Positions 1-7,979 of a stretch of 64,000 nucleotides of DNA are shown here, piece after piece. Source of the stretch: Phreatobacter stygius (GTDB lineage: Bacteria; Pseudomonadota; Alphaproteobacteria; Rhizobiales; Phreatobacteraceae); assembly GCF_005144885.1 (NCBI RefSeq), contig NZ_CP039690.1, positions 2,307,001-2,371,000 on the forward strand, in the 5' to 3' direction. The notes beneath the pieces are model-generated. The model was not told the DNA's origin. It did no database searches and worked only from the letters and a program-made list of their open reading frames with translations. Within the stretch, counting starts at the first letter, position 1. Each line of letters starts with the position of its first letter. Position numbers and translations under genes: made by a program.

Positions 1-16
1 GTCACGGGAGGTTTCG

Positions 17-268
17 ATGTTCATCAGGTTGGCCTCGGCCACGGCACTCGCCATCCTGGCTTTCGCAGCCCCGGCGCAGGCCGGCTTTTTCGGCCGGTCT
101 TACGACGAGCCGGTGATCTACCGCCCGATCGTCAATCCGCAGGTCTATTATTTCCAGCCGGCGCCGGTCCACTACGCCGCCCCGCCGCACCACCGCGTCC
201 GGGCCGCGCGCGCCTGCCGGCCCGGCGCCCAGCACGGCCAGCCGAGGACGATGCGGCGCTGCCGCTGA
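17..268 (+). CDS. Small secreted hypothetical protein
   Basis: This 83-residue protein begins with a clear Sec signal peptide (MFIRLASATALAILAF, likely cleavage after AQA at about residue 22). The mature part is rich in Tyr, Pro, His and Arg (PVIYRPIVNPQVYYFQPAP) and ends in a basic, cysteine-containing tail. A good Shine-Dalgarno sequence (GGGAGG) lies five bases before the ATG. It runs convergently into ftsY with an 18-bp gap. I do not recognise the family; short, basic, Tyr/Pro-rich exported proteins are common in Hyphomicrobiales. The export signal is visible; the function is unknown. Confidence 0.6.
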   Translation: MFIRLASATALAILAFAAPAQAGFFGRSYDEPVIYRPIVNPQVYYFQPAPVHYAAPPHHRVRAARACRPGAQHGQPRTMRRCR

Positions 269-286
269 GGCTCTGGCCGCCAGATC

Positions 287-1471
287 CTATTCGTCGAGCC
301 CGACGATTGCGCGCGCGAAGTCCTTGGCGGCGAAGGGTTCCAGATCGTCGACCCCTTCGCCGACGCCGATGAAGTGAACCGGCAGGCCGAATTTCGCCGC
401 CACCGCCACCAGGATGCCGCCACGCGCGGTACCGTCGAGCTTGGTCATGACGAGGCCGGTGACCCCTGCGGTCCGGCCAAAGACCTCGACCTGGGTCAGC
501 GCATTCTGGCCGGTCGTGGCGTCCAGCACGAGCAGCACCGAATGCGGCGCCGACGCATCGATCTTGCGGATCACCCGCAGCACCTTTTCGAGCTCGGCCA
601 TCAGCTCGGTCTTGTTCTGAAGCCGGCCGGCCGTGTCGAGGATCAGCACGTCGGTCCCGGCATCTTGCGCGGCTTTCATCGCGTCGAAGACTAGGCCCGC
701 AGCGTCTGACCCCTGCTCGCGCGCGATCACCGGCGAGCCGGTCCGCTCGCCCCAGATCTTCAACTGCTCGATCGCGGCGGCGCGGAACGTATCGCCGGCG
801 CCCAGCATGACCGATTTGCCTTCGGCCCGGAATTTCGCCGCGAGCTTGCCGATGGTCGTGGTCTTGCCCGAGCCATTGACCCCGACCACCAGCACCACGA
901 AAGGCGCTTTCGCGGCGTCGACCACCAGGGGATGGGCCACCGGCTCCAGCACCTTCTCGATTTCCGCCGACAACACGGCGCGCACTTCGTCCGGCGCGAT
1001 GTCCTTGCCGAACCGGCCCTTGCCCAGGGCCTCGGTGATCCTGGCCGCCGTATCGATGCCGAGATCGGCCTGGATCAGCAGGTCTTCCAACTCCTCCAGC
1101 GTCGCGCCGTCGAGCTTGCGCTTGGTGAACAGGTCGGTGATGCCGCGGCCGAGTTTGGACGAGGTTCGCGACAGGCCGTCCTTCAGCCGCTGCCACCACT
1201 TCTTTTTCGGCTCGCTTTTCGGCTCGTTCCTGAACTCGTTCTTGGGCTCGCGCACATGGGGAACAGCGGGCGGCTGGGGGGCGAGCGGCACCGCGATCGG
1301 CGCGACCTCGATCGGACCGGCCGGCGGCAGCGCCGGGGCGGCCGCAGGCTGAACCGCCGCCTCGCCGGTCGGATGGGACGGCGGTGCGATCTCGGCGGTC
1401 TCGTCACGCCCGAACAGCCGCTTGAGGAAACCGGCCTTTTTCGGCTCGCTGGGCTTCGGCTCATCCACCAT
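287..1471 (-). CDS. ftsY: Signal recognition particle receptor FtsY
   Basis: FtsY is the SRP receptor GTPase that docks ribosome-nascent-chain-SRP complexes at the SecYEG translocon. The 394-residue product has an alphaproteobacterial layout. There is a short basic N-terminus (FLKRLFGR), an Ala/Pro-rich linker (residues about 30-90), the helical N domain, then the G domain with P-loop GVNGSGKTTT (about 197-206), DTAGR (279-283) and TKLDGTA (343-349). The start is placed at MVDEPKP because the open frame upstream of it reads through an intergenic direct repeat and has no protein-like character. Divergent from the RluA-type gene. Confidence 0.96.
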   Translation of the reverse strand: MVDEPKPSEPKKAGFLKRLFGRDETAEIAPPSHPTGEAAVQPAAAPALPPAGPIEVAPIAVPLAPQPPAVPHVREPKNEFRNEPKSEPKKKWWQRLKDGLSRTSSKLGRGITDLFTKRKLDGATLEELEDLLIQADLGIDTAARITEALGKGRFGKDIAPDEVRAVLSAEIEKVLEPVAHPLVVDAAKAPFVVLVVGVNGSGKTTTIGKLAAKFRAEGKSVMLGAGDTFRAAAIEQLKIWGERTGSPVIAREQGSDAAGLVFDAMKAAQDAGTDVLILDTAGRLQNKTELMAELEKVLRVIRKIDASAPHSVLLVLDATTGQNALTQVEVFGRTAGVTGLVMTKLDGTARGGILVAVAAKFGLPVHFIGVGEGVDDLEPFAAKDFARAIVGLDE

Positions 1472-1522
1472 GGTCAGGCGATCTCTGTGTCGGCAAGCGT
1501 CTGGGCGCCAATATGCTGGCCT

Positions 1523-1566
1523 CTCGACATGTCCGGTTCGACATATCGGATTTCGACATATCGGAT
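1523..1566. repeat. Tandem 15-bp repeat between ftsY and the RluA-type gene
   Basis: Two exact copies of TTCGACATATCGGA (1537-1550 and 1552-1565) follow a related copy, CTCGACATGTCCGG (1523-1536). They lie in the divergent spacer between ftsY and the pseudouridine synthase gene. The first copy contains the 8-bp palindrome GACATGTC, which also occurs in the palindrome at 4903-4914. The repeat may be a regulator-binding array or simply a short tandem duplication. Confidence 0.6.
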
Positions 1567-1614
1567 CCCGGGCAGGTTGACTCAAGCTACCCCTTAGGGC
1601 GATCGGTGACGCCG

Positions 1615-2340
1615 ATGCAAGCGCAGAACCCTCAGACCTCGTCCCACCCTGTCGTCGACGACCCGCTCGGGCTGCAGGCCCGAGTGATCCATCGCGACGC
1701 CATGATGCTGATCATCGACAAGCCGGCCGGCCTGCCGGTGCACAAGGGCCCGGGCGGCGGGGCCAATCTCGCCGATCATCTGGCCGCGCTGCGCTACGGC
1801 CTGCCGCGCGATCCGGAGCTCGCCCATCGCCTCGACAAGGAGACCGCCGGCTGCCTGGTGCTCGGCCGGCATCGCAAGGCGCTGGCAAGGCTCGCCGACC
1901 TGTTCAAGGCCAATCAGGTCAAGAAGACCTATTGGGCGGTGGTCGAAGGTGGCCCGCCAGCCGATGAGGGGAGCATCACGCTTGCCATGGGTCCACGCGA
2001 CCCGAAGCGTGGCTGGTGGATGAAGATCGATCCGAAGGGCCAGCCGGCCATCACCCATTTCCGCGTCCTCGGCCGCGCCGAGGGACGATCCTGGCTGGCG
2101 CTCGAACCGGTCACCGGCCGCACCCACCAGCTCCGGCTGCACTGCCAGGCCTCGGGCTTTGCGATCCTCGGCGACCCGATCTATGGCAGCGCGCCGCGCC
2201 ATGGCGGGCCCGGCCTGCATCTCATGGCGCGTTCGATCACCGTGCCGTTCGACCCGAAAAAGCCGGCCGTCGAGGCCGCCGCGGCGGTGCCGCCGCATAT
2301 GCAGGCAGCGCTCGCCGGCTGCGGCTGGAGCGGCACATGA
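1615..2340 (+). CDS. RluA-family RNA pseudouridine synthase
   Basis: This 241-residue protein isomerises uridine to pseudouridine in rRNA or tRNA. The family's catalytic motif appears as AHRLDKETAGCLVLGR, with the nucleophilic Asp in HRLD. There is an N-terminal DKPAGLPVH segment and a C-terminal TGRTHQLRLH motif, both typical of RluA/RluC/RluD enzymes. No N-terminal S4 domain is visible, so it resembles RluA or the short alphaproteobacterial forms rather than RluC/D. The start at MQAQNPQ is preferred over the ATG at 1513, which would translate the intergenic repeat. Its TGA overlaps the ATG of the kinase gene downstream (ATGA), so the two are probably translationally coupled. Confidence 0.9.
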   Translation: MQAQNPQTSSHPVVDDPLGLQARVIHRDAMMLIIDKPAGLPVHKGPGGGANLADHLAALRYGLPRDPELAHRLDKETAGCLVLGRHRKALARLADLFKANQVKKTYWAVVEGGPPADEGSITLAMGPRDPKRGWWMKIDPKGQPAITHFRVLGRAEGRSWLALEPVTGRTHQLRLHCQASGFAILGDPIYGSAPRHGGPGLHLMARSITVPFDPKKPAVEAAAAVPPHMQAALAGCGWSGT

Positions 2341-3149
2341 CCCCTGATCCCGAGATGTTCAGGGCCCATCTCGCCCGCTGGAACCTCGAACCCGACGGCC
2401 GGCCTTTCGCCACCGCTTCGAGCCGTCTGATGCCGGTTCTGTACGCAGGCCAGCCCGCCATGCTGAAGATCGCGGTCGAGGCTGAGGAGCGCTTCGGCGG
2501 CCAGTTGATGGTCTGGTGGGACGGCGAAGGCGCCGCCCGCGTCTTCGCCCATGACGACGATACGCTGCTGATGGAGCGCTCGACCGGCGCCGCCTCGCTT
2601 GCCGCCATGGTCCGGGCCGGCCATGACGACGAGGCAAGCCGGATCATTTGCACCGCCGCCGCAAGGCTGCATGCGCCGCGGCCTCGATCCCGGCCGGAAC
2701 TCATTGGCCTGGAGCACTGGTTCCGCGCGCTCTGGCCCGCTGCCCGGCATGGCGGCCTGATCGCCCAGGCCGCGGCGATCGCGCGCCAACTTCTGGCCGC
2801 CCCGCGGGACATCGTCGTGCTGCACGGCGATATTCACCACGGCAATATCCTGGATTTCGGACCGCGCGGCTGGCTTGCCATCGATCCGAAGGGCCTCCTT
2901 GGCGAGCGCGCCTTCGATTTCGTCAATCTGTTCCGCAATCCGGACGAGGCGGTTGCGCTGTCGCCCGGGCGCTTTGCGCGACAGCTCGACGTGGTAACCA
3001 AGGCCGCGGGACTCGAGCCGACCCGCCTGCTGCACTGGATTCTGGCCTTTGCCGGCCTCCCGGCGGCCTGGCTGATCGGCGATGGCGAGACGCCGGACGA
3101 CGACCTTGCGGTCGCCGCGCTGGCCGCGGCCGAAATTGCCAAGGCCTGA
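2337..3149 (+). CDS. Aminoglycoside/hydroxyurea phosphotransferase-like kinase
   Basis: The 270-residue protein has the APH-fold catalytic core. VVLHGDIHHGNILD carries the catalytic Asp and the metal-binding Asn, and AIDPKGLLGERAFD is the Asp-containing metal loop with the DPKG form seen in APH(6)/hydroxyurea kinase proteins. The N-lobe lysine is probably in AMLKIA. Family members phosphorylate streptomycin or hydroxyurea, but chromosomal homologues like this often act on unknown small molecules. It overlaps the upstream pseudouridine synthase gene by four bases. Neither the substrate nor a resistance role can be read from sequence. Confidence 0.85.
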   Translation: MTPDPEMFRAHLARWNLEPDGRPFATASSRLMPVLYAGQPAMLKIAVEAEERFGGQLMVWWDGEGAARVFAHDDDTLLMERSTGAASLAAMVRAGHDDEASRIICTAAARLHAPRPRSRPELIGLEHWFRALWPAARHGGLIAQAAAIARQLLAAPRDIVVLHGDIHHGNILDFGPRGWLAIDPKGLLGERAFDFVNLFRNPDEAVALSPGRFARQLDVVTKAAGLEPTRLLHWILAFAGLPAAWLIGDGETPDDDLAVAALAAAEIAKA

Positions 3150-3214
3150 CTTTCGGACGGTTCGCTTTTGTTGCCCGCTCTGGGTTAGGCTCGACTGAGA
3201 GGGAGATAACGAAA

Positions 3215-4447
3215 ATGGCTGGCCATTACGACAAGCGGGAAACGCGCGACCCGAACGTTCGTGAGAGAGACCTGTTCAAGCGCCTGCCGGCGGCCATCGC
3301 CACGGCGCTGAAGGCGCCCGGCTGGAAGCGCCATCTCGGCAAGATCGATCCGCGCGCCATCACCTCCCGGGCAGCGCTCGCCGAACTGCCGATCCAGCGC
3401 AAGTCAGACCTGCCGGCATTGCAGAAGGCGCACCCGCCCTTTGGCGGCTTCATGCCCGGCAAGGCCAGCGCTTTCGGCCGGCTGTTCGTCTCGCCCGGCC
3501 CGATCTTCGAACCCGAACCGGTCGGCCATGACGTCTGGCGCATGGGCCGTGTGCTCGCCGCCGGCGGCTTCAAGCGCGGCGACATCGTGCTCAACACCTT
3601 TTCCTATCACCTGACCCCGGGCGGCTGGGCTTTCGATTCCGGCGCCCGCGCCGTCGGCTGCGCGGTCATTCCGGCCGGCCCGGGCAATACCGACCACCAG
3701 CTCGACCTGATCGAGGCCTATCGGCCGGTGGCCTATACCGGGGTACCGGATTTCCTGAAGATCCTGATCGACACGGCCAAGGCCAAGGGCCGCGACATCT
3801 CCTCGATCACCAAGGCGCTGGTTTCGGGCGCCGCCTTCCCGCCGTCGCTGCAGAAGGAGATCGCCGGCCACGGCATTGCCGCTTATCAGACCTACGCCAT
3901 CGCCGAATGCGGCCCGATCGCCTACGAGACCGAGGCGCGCGACGGCCTGGTGCTGAACGAAGACATCATCCTGGAAATCGTCCGTCCCGGCACCGGTGAT
4001 CCGGTGCGCGAAGGCGAGGTCGGCGAAATCGTCGTTACCGTGCTCGACATCCACCACCCGCTGATCCGGCTGGCGGTTGGCGACCTGACCGCGGTGCTGC
4101 CCGGTGTCTCATCCTGCGGACGGACCAATTGGCGCATCAAGGGCTGGCTCGGCCGCGCCGATCAGACCGCCAAGGTCAAGGGCATGTTCGTCCGCCCCGA
4201 ACAGGTCGCCGAGGTGGTCAAGCGCCATTCCGAAATCACCCGGGCCCGCCTGGTCGTCGCGCGCAACGGCGAAACCGACATCATGACGCTGCAGGTCGAG
4301 ACCCGGGCCAAGTCCGCCGAATTCCTGGCGGCCGTCGGCGAGACCGTCCAGGCGGTGACCAAGCTCAAGGGCGCGGTGACGCCGGTCGCGCCCGGCAGCC
4401 TGCCGAACGACGGCAAGGTGATCGAGGATACGCGACCGGTCGGCTGA
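3215..4447 (+). CDS. Phenylacetate-CoA-ligase-like AMP-forming ligase
   Basis: The 410-residue protein follows the PaaK pattern of adenylate-forming ligases, with AYQTYAIAECGPIAYE in the adenine-binding position and a C-terminal region around GWLGRADQTAKVKGMFVRP, including the hinge and catalytic Lys. The usual glycine-rich AMP-binding loop (SSGTTGKP) is replaced by FVSPGPIFEPE. The ATG has GGGAG upstream. It lies 65 bases after the kinase gene on the same strand. It probably makes an acyl-CoA or acyl-adenylate from a carboxylic acid, but the substrate is unknown; there is no paa operon nearby. Confidence 0.82.
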   Translation: MAGHYDKRETRDPNVRERDLFKRLPAAIATALKAPGWKRHLGKIDPRAITSRAALAELPIQRKSDLPALQKAHPPFGGFMPGKASAFGRLFVSPGPIFEPEPVGHDVWRMGRVLAAGGFKRGDIVLNTFSYHLTPGGWAFDSGARAVGCAVIPAGPGNTDHQLDLIEAYRPVAYTGVPDFLKILIDTAKAKGRDISSITKALVSGAAFPPSLQKEIAGHGIAAYQTYAIAECGPIAYETEARDGLVLNEDIILEIVRPGTGDPVREGEVGEIVVTVLDIHHPLIRLAVGDLTAVLPGVSSCGRTNWRIKGWLGRADQTAKVKGMFVRPEQVAEVVKRHSEITRARLVVARNGETDIMTLQVETRAKSAEFLAAVGETVQAVTKLKGAVTPVAPGSLPNDGKVIEDTRPVG

Positions 4448-4459
4448 CCGCTCGGGGGC

Positions 4460-4852
4460 TCAGCGCAGCAATGCGGCGTAACGGTCGCGATAGGCGATCA
4501 GCAGCATGCCGGTCACGACAGCCAGGACCACCGCCACCGGCATGCCGCCGGGGTTGAGCGCGATGTGGAAGCCGATGATCACGGTGATGATCGGCAAAAG
4601 CAGCGCCACGCCCAGCGCCGGCGCGCGGTTGCTCAGCAGCATGACGGCGCCGATCAGGTTGATCGACTTCATCAGCGGCCAGAAGAAGCCGGAAACCTTC
4701 AGGGCATGTTCGAAGGCGAGGCCCGCCGGAGAGGTTGGCGGATTGATGTAATTCGTGCCGGTGAAGACCAGCAGCAGGCCGTCGATACCGCTGACCAGGA
4801 ACAGGAGCCCCAGCAGGATCCGCGGTATGTCCACAAGAATAATTCTGATCAT
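4460..4852 (-). CDS. DoxX-like small membrane protein
   Basis: A 130-residue protein with about four hydrophobic segments (IPRILLGLLFLVSGI near the N-terminus, then GFFWPLMKSINLIGAVML, ALGVALLLPIITVIIG and VVLAVVTGMLLIAY). The first-helix motif LLGLLFLVSGIDGL is typical of DoxX-type proteins, which associate with membrane redox or thiosulfate/quinone systems. The start at MIRIILV is chosen because the sequence upstream is polar and low quality. It is convergent with the ligase gene. The specific role is unknown. Confidence 0.7.
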   Translation of the reverse strand: MIRIILVDIPRILLGLLFLVSGIDGLLLVFTGTNYINPPTSPAGLAFEHALKVSGFFWPLMKSINLIGAVMLLSNRAPALGVALLLPIITVIIGFHIALNPGGMPVAVVLAVVTGMLLIAYRDRYAALLR

Positions 4853-4902
4853 ATTCAATCCAACACATGCGCCAGTCGCCCTGCATCCGTGTCGATGCCG
4901 GT

Positions 4903-4914
4903 CCGACATGTCGG
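4903..4914. promoter_or_regulatory. Perfect 12-bp palindrome upstream of the DoxX-like gene
   Basis: CCGACATGTCGG is a perfect palindrome about 50 bp upstream of the DoxX-like start. Its core GACATGTC recurs in the ftsY/RluA spacer. It could be a repressor site. That reading rests only on symmetry and position. Confidence 0.3.
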
Positions 4915-4943
4915 TTTGATCGCGCCGGATCCGCGCGATCGTT

Positions 4944-6017
4944 TCAACGGCCCGGTTCGGGCGTTGCGGACGGACCGATGCGCGCCGGCAGCCAGCCCAT
5001 CAGCTCCCGCTCGACCACGGTCCTGATCACCCCCATGCCGAGATCCGAATCGTTGAGGCAAGGGATATAGCTGAACCGCTCACCGCCATTGGCCTCGAAG
5101 ATGTGGCGGTTCTCGCCGTTCAGTTCTTCCAGCGTTTCCAGGCAGTCGGCCGAGAAGCCCGGCGCCAGGATGGCCATGGACTTGACGCCTTTCCTGGCCA
5201 GCGCCTCGACGGTCTTGTCGGTATAGGGCTTGATCCACTCGTCCGGGCCGAAACGCGACTGGAAGGTCATCATCAGCCGGTCCGGTCCCATGCCGAGCGC
5301 CTCGCCGAGCAGCCGCCAGGTCTTGTGGCAGTGGCAATAATAGGGATCGCCGGCCTCGACATATTTCTGCGGCACGCCGTGAAACGAGGCGAGGATCACC
5401 TCCGGGTCGTGGTCCAGTCCTGCGAGATGAGCGCGGATCGATTGCGCCAGGGCGTCGATATAGACCGGCTCGTCGTGATAGGGCGGCGCGACCCTGACCG
5501 TCGGCTGCCAGCGCATCTCCATCAGCGCCCGGAACAGATGGTCATTGGCGGTCGCAACCGTCGCCGCGGCATATTGCGGATAGAGCGAGACGGCCAGAAT
5601 CCGGTCGCAGCCAGCCTTCAACAGCCGTTCCACCGCCGGCTTGATCGCCGGATTGCCGTAACGCATGGCCCAGTCGACGACGACCTTGTCGCTCGACGCG
5701 GCCAGCTGGCTCCCGAGCTTTTCGGCCTGATTGCGGGTGATGGTCTTCAGGAAGCTCTCGTCCAGCTCCTTGTTCCAGATCGTCGCATAATCCCGGCCCT
5801 TCTTTTGCGGGCGGGTCTGCAGGATGATCAGGTTGAGGATCGGCCACCAGACCGCGCGAGGCGTCTCGATCACCCGGCGATCCCACAGGAATTCCTTCAG
5901 GTAGCGCCGCATCGACCAATAATCGGTGCCGTCGGGCGTACCGAGATTCATGATCAGCACCCCGATCTTGCCGGCCTGCACCGGCACATGATCGGGGGGA
6001 AGCTTCATTTCGGGCAT
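4944..6017 (-). CDS. hemH: Ferrochelatase
   Basis: Ferrochelatase inserts Fe(II) into protoporphyrin IX, the last step of haem synthesis. The 357-residue product has the N-terminal KIGVLIMNLGTP motif, the active-site His in ILASFHGVPQKY, the YYCHCHKT segment, FQSRFGPDEWIKPYTD, and the Glu-containing LETLEELNGEN region. Two or three closely spaced starts exist (MPEMKLPP); the first of these is used, and the ATG at 6089 would add a non-conserved 24-residue extension. It follows the sitABCD genes on the same strand but is separated from them by a 20-bp tandem array. Confidence 0.95.
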   Translation of the reverse strand: MPEMKLPPDHVPVQAGKIGVLIMNLGTPDGTDYWSMRRYLKEFLWDRRVIETPRAVWWPILNLIILQTRPQKKGRDYATIWNKELDESFLKTITRNQAEKLGSQLAASSDKVVVDWAMRYGNPAIKPAVERLLKAGCDRILAVSLYPQYAAATVATANDHLFRALMEMRWQPTVRVAPPYHDEPVYIDALAQSIRAHLAGLDHDPEVILASFHGVPQKYVEAGDPYYCHCHKTWRLLGEALGMGPDRLMMTFQSRFGPDEWIKPYTDKTVEALARKGVKSMAILAPGFSADCLETLEELNGENRHIFEANGGERFSYIPCLNDSDLGMGVIRTVVERELMGWLPARIGPSATPEPGR

Positions 6018-6090
6018 CAGGGGCTCGCGGTCGACCAAGCGAAGTTGCGCGGGTGATACGCCGGAATTGGAAGGGTTGAAAGGTGCCAAG

Positions 6091-6190
6091 CGCCGCAGGC
6101 GGGTCAGATCGGCCGCAGGCGGGTCAGATCAGCCGCAGGCGGGTCGGATCAGCCGCAGGCGGGTCGGATCAGCCGCAGGCCGATCAGGCC
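6091..6190. repeat. Minisatellite: 20-bp unit, four copies plus one degenerate
   Basis: Four consecutive 20-bp units occupy 6091-6110, 6111-6130, 6131-6150 and 6151-6170, with consensus AGCCGCAGGCGGGTCRGATC. A degenerate fifth unit runs to 6190. Units 1-2 and 3-4 form two near-identical pairs that differ at one position (A or G). The array starts at the sitD stop codon and fills the spacer before hemH. It is not a CRISPR, because there are no spacers. Variable copy number between strains would be expected. Confidence 0.9.
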
Positions 6191-7080
6191 CGGGCCTTGA
6201 CCGCCGCCGTCAGCGCCAGGGCGAGGCCGGCGGTTGCCCCGATGGTGCCCGCGGCATTGAGCGCCAGCGCCGAGCCGAACAGCGCCGGCCCGACCACGGC
6301 TGCGGCATAACCGATCAGCACGGTGGCGAAGGCAATGGCGAGCGACAGCCCGATCTGGCGGGAGAGCCTTGTGGTCAGCAGCCGGGCGGTCGCTGCCGGG
6401 CAGACGATCATCGCAACCGCCAGCACCACGCCGACCGACTGGAAGGCAGCCGTGCAGGCAAGCGCGGTCGCGGTCAAGAGCGCGGCCTCCAGCGCGCCGA
6501 TCGGCAGGCCGGCGGCGCGTGCGAAGACCGGATCGAAGGCGATCAAGGCGAGTTCCTTGTGGAAGGCCACCAGGATCGCCGTCACCAGCACCAGCACCAG
6601 GGCGAGCTCGGCGACGACCTTCGGCAGCTGACCAAGCATAACCAGCGGCGACGCCCCGGCCGCGTCATCGGCGGTCACCCAGATCAGCCCTTCCAGGTGG
6701 CCGGTCACCACGTGATGGATGTCGAAGGCGGTACGGGCAAGCCCGGTCCATTCCAGAAGCAGGATGCCGAAGGCGAAGAAGCTGGTGAACACGATGCCAA
6801 GCGCCGCGCCCGGCTCGACCCGGCCGGCGCGGGTGAGAAAGGCGACGAGGCCGCTCGCCGCGAAAGCCGCGGCCAGGCCGCCGCCAAGGATGACCGGGCT
6901 TGCGGTCGACCCCGTGACCACCACCGCGATCACCACGCCCGGCACCACGGCGTGGCTCAGCGCATCGGCGGCCATGGCGCGACGGGTGAGAATCAGAAAA
7001 TTGCCGACCAGCGCACAGGCCAGCGCCGCGAGCGTCGCCGCCAGCAGCGGCACGAAATCGACCATCCAGAAATTCGCCAT
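6184..7080 (-). CDS. sitD: Metal ABC transporter permease (SitD-like)
   Basis: This 298-residue polytopic protein is an ABC-3 family permease for Mn/Fe/Zn import. Typical features are the early NFLILTRRAMAADALSHAV segment and several long hydrophobic helices through to VGPALFGSALALNAAGT. Its ATG overlaps the stop of the preceding permease by one base (TGATG), indicating translational coupling. With its neighbours it forms the order binding protein, ATPase, permease, permease, which is the sitABCD order. The symbol rests on that order. The extreme C-terminus abuts the 20-bp tandem array. Confidence 0.88.
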   Translation of the reverse strand: MANFWMVDFVPLLAATLAALACALVGNFLILTRRAMAADALSHAVVPGVVIAVVVTGSTASPVILGGGLAAAFAASGLVAFLTRAGRVEPGAALGIVFTSFFAFGILLLEWTGLARTAFDIHHVVTGHLEGLIWVTADDAAGASPLVMLGQLPKVVAELALVLVLVTAILVAFHKELALIAFDPVFARAAGLPIGALEAALLTATALACTAAFQSVGVVLAVAMIVCPAATARLLTTRLSRQIGLSLAIAFATVLIGYAAAVVGPALFGSALALNAAGTIGATAGLALALTAAVKARA

Positions 7081-7976
7081 CAGCCTTGCCCCGCGATCAG
7101 CCCGCGGGCCCGGCCGAACACCAGGCTGAAGGCAAAGAGCAGAGCCGCGACCAGCACGATGGCCGGCCCGGTCGGCGTATCGGCCACCACCGCCGAGACG
7201 GCGGCGCCCGAGAAAGCCGAGACGGCGCCGAACCCGGCCGCGAGGATCACCACCAGGCCGGCGCGATCGGTCCAGAACCGTGCCGCCGCCGGCGGGATGA
7301 CGACCAGGGCGACCGACAAGACGAAGCCGGCCACCGGCAGGGCTGCGACCACCACGACGGCGCAGACAAGCGCAACCAGCCCGTCGAGCCGCGCCACCGG
7401 CAGGCCGATCGCCCGGGCGAAGTCGGCATCGAACGCCACCGCGCAGAGCTCCTTCAGCACGGCGACCAGGATTGCCAGCACCAGGACCGCCAACAGCGCC
7501 ATCACCTCGGCCTCGTGCGGCAGCATGCCGGCGGCCGAGCCGAACAGCAATTGTTCCAGTCCCGCCTGGCGCCCGATCGACAGGGTCTGCACGATGGACA
7601 GGAGCGCCAGGCCCAGCCCGAAACCGGCCGCCAGCACCGCGGCGGTCGCCGTATCCGGGCCAACCTTCGGCCGGCGGCCGAGCCATTCGATGGCGATCAG
7701 CGAGGCCAGCGCCGCGAGCCCCGCGCCGCCCATCAGCCACAGCGCGTCGCGCGGCGCCCGGTCGAGCGCCGCGGCCAGCAGGAAGGCGCCGGCAATGCCG
7801 GGCAAGGTCGCATGTGCCACGGCGTCCGAGACCAGCGCGCGCCGTCGCAGCATGGCGAAGACACCGGCGGCCCCGGCGGCACAGCCGAGCGCAGCCGATC
7901 CGAGCATGACCACCGTCGTGTTGAAACCGGCCTGCAAGCTCACCACACGCAGGATCTGGGTGATCAATTGATCCAT
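7080..7976 (-). CDS. sitC: Metal ABC transporter permease (SitC-like)
   Basis: A 298-residue ABC-3 family permease with many hydrophobic helices. The VFAMLRRRALVSDAVAHATLPG stretch near residues 39-60 matches the conserved cytoplasmic loop that contacts the ATPase, and the paralogous segment of SitD has the same layout. It starts four bases beyond the stop of the ATPase gene and overlaps sitD by one base. It should pair with SitD to form the heterodimeric channel of a divalent-metal importer in the inner membrane. Confidence 0.88.
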   Translation of the reverse strand: MDQLITQILRVVSLQAGFNTTVVMLGSAALGCAAGAAGVFAMLRRRALVSDAVAHATLPGIAGAFLLAAALDRAPRDALWLMGGAGLAALASLIAIEWLGRRPKVGPDTATAAVLAAGFGLGLALLSIVQTLSIGRQAGLEQLLFGSAAGMLPHEAEVMALLAVLVLAILVAVLKELCAVAFDADFARAIGLPVARLDGLVALVCAVVVVAALPVAGFVLSVALVVIPPAAARFWTDRAGLVVILAAGFGAVSAFSGAAVSAVVADTPTGPAIVLVAALLFAFSLVFGRARGLIAGQG

Positions 7977-7979
7977 CGG

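Noticed and set aside
2337-3149. Acquired antibiotic-resistance gene
   Set aside because: The APH-like kinase has normal GC and codon use and is overlapped with a housekeeping gene; nothing suggests recent transfer or proven resistance.
6091-6190. CRISPR array
   Set aside because: Units are adjacent without spacers and only 20 bp long, and there are no cas genes. It is a minisatellite.
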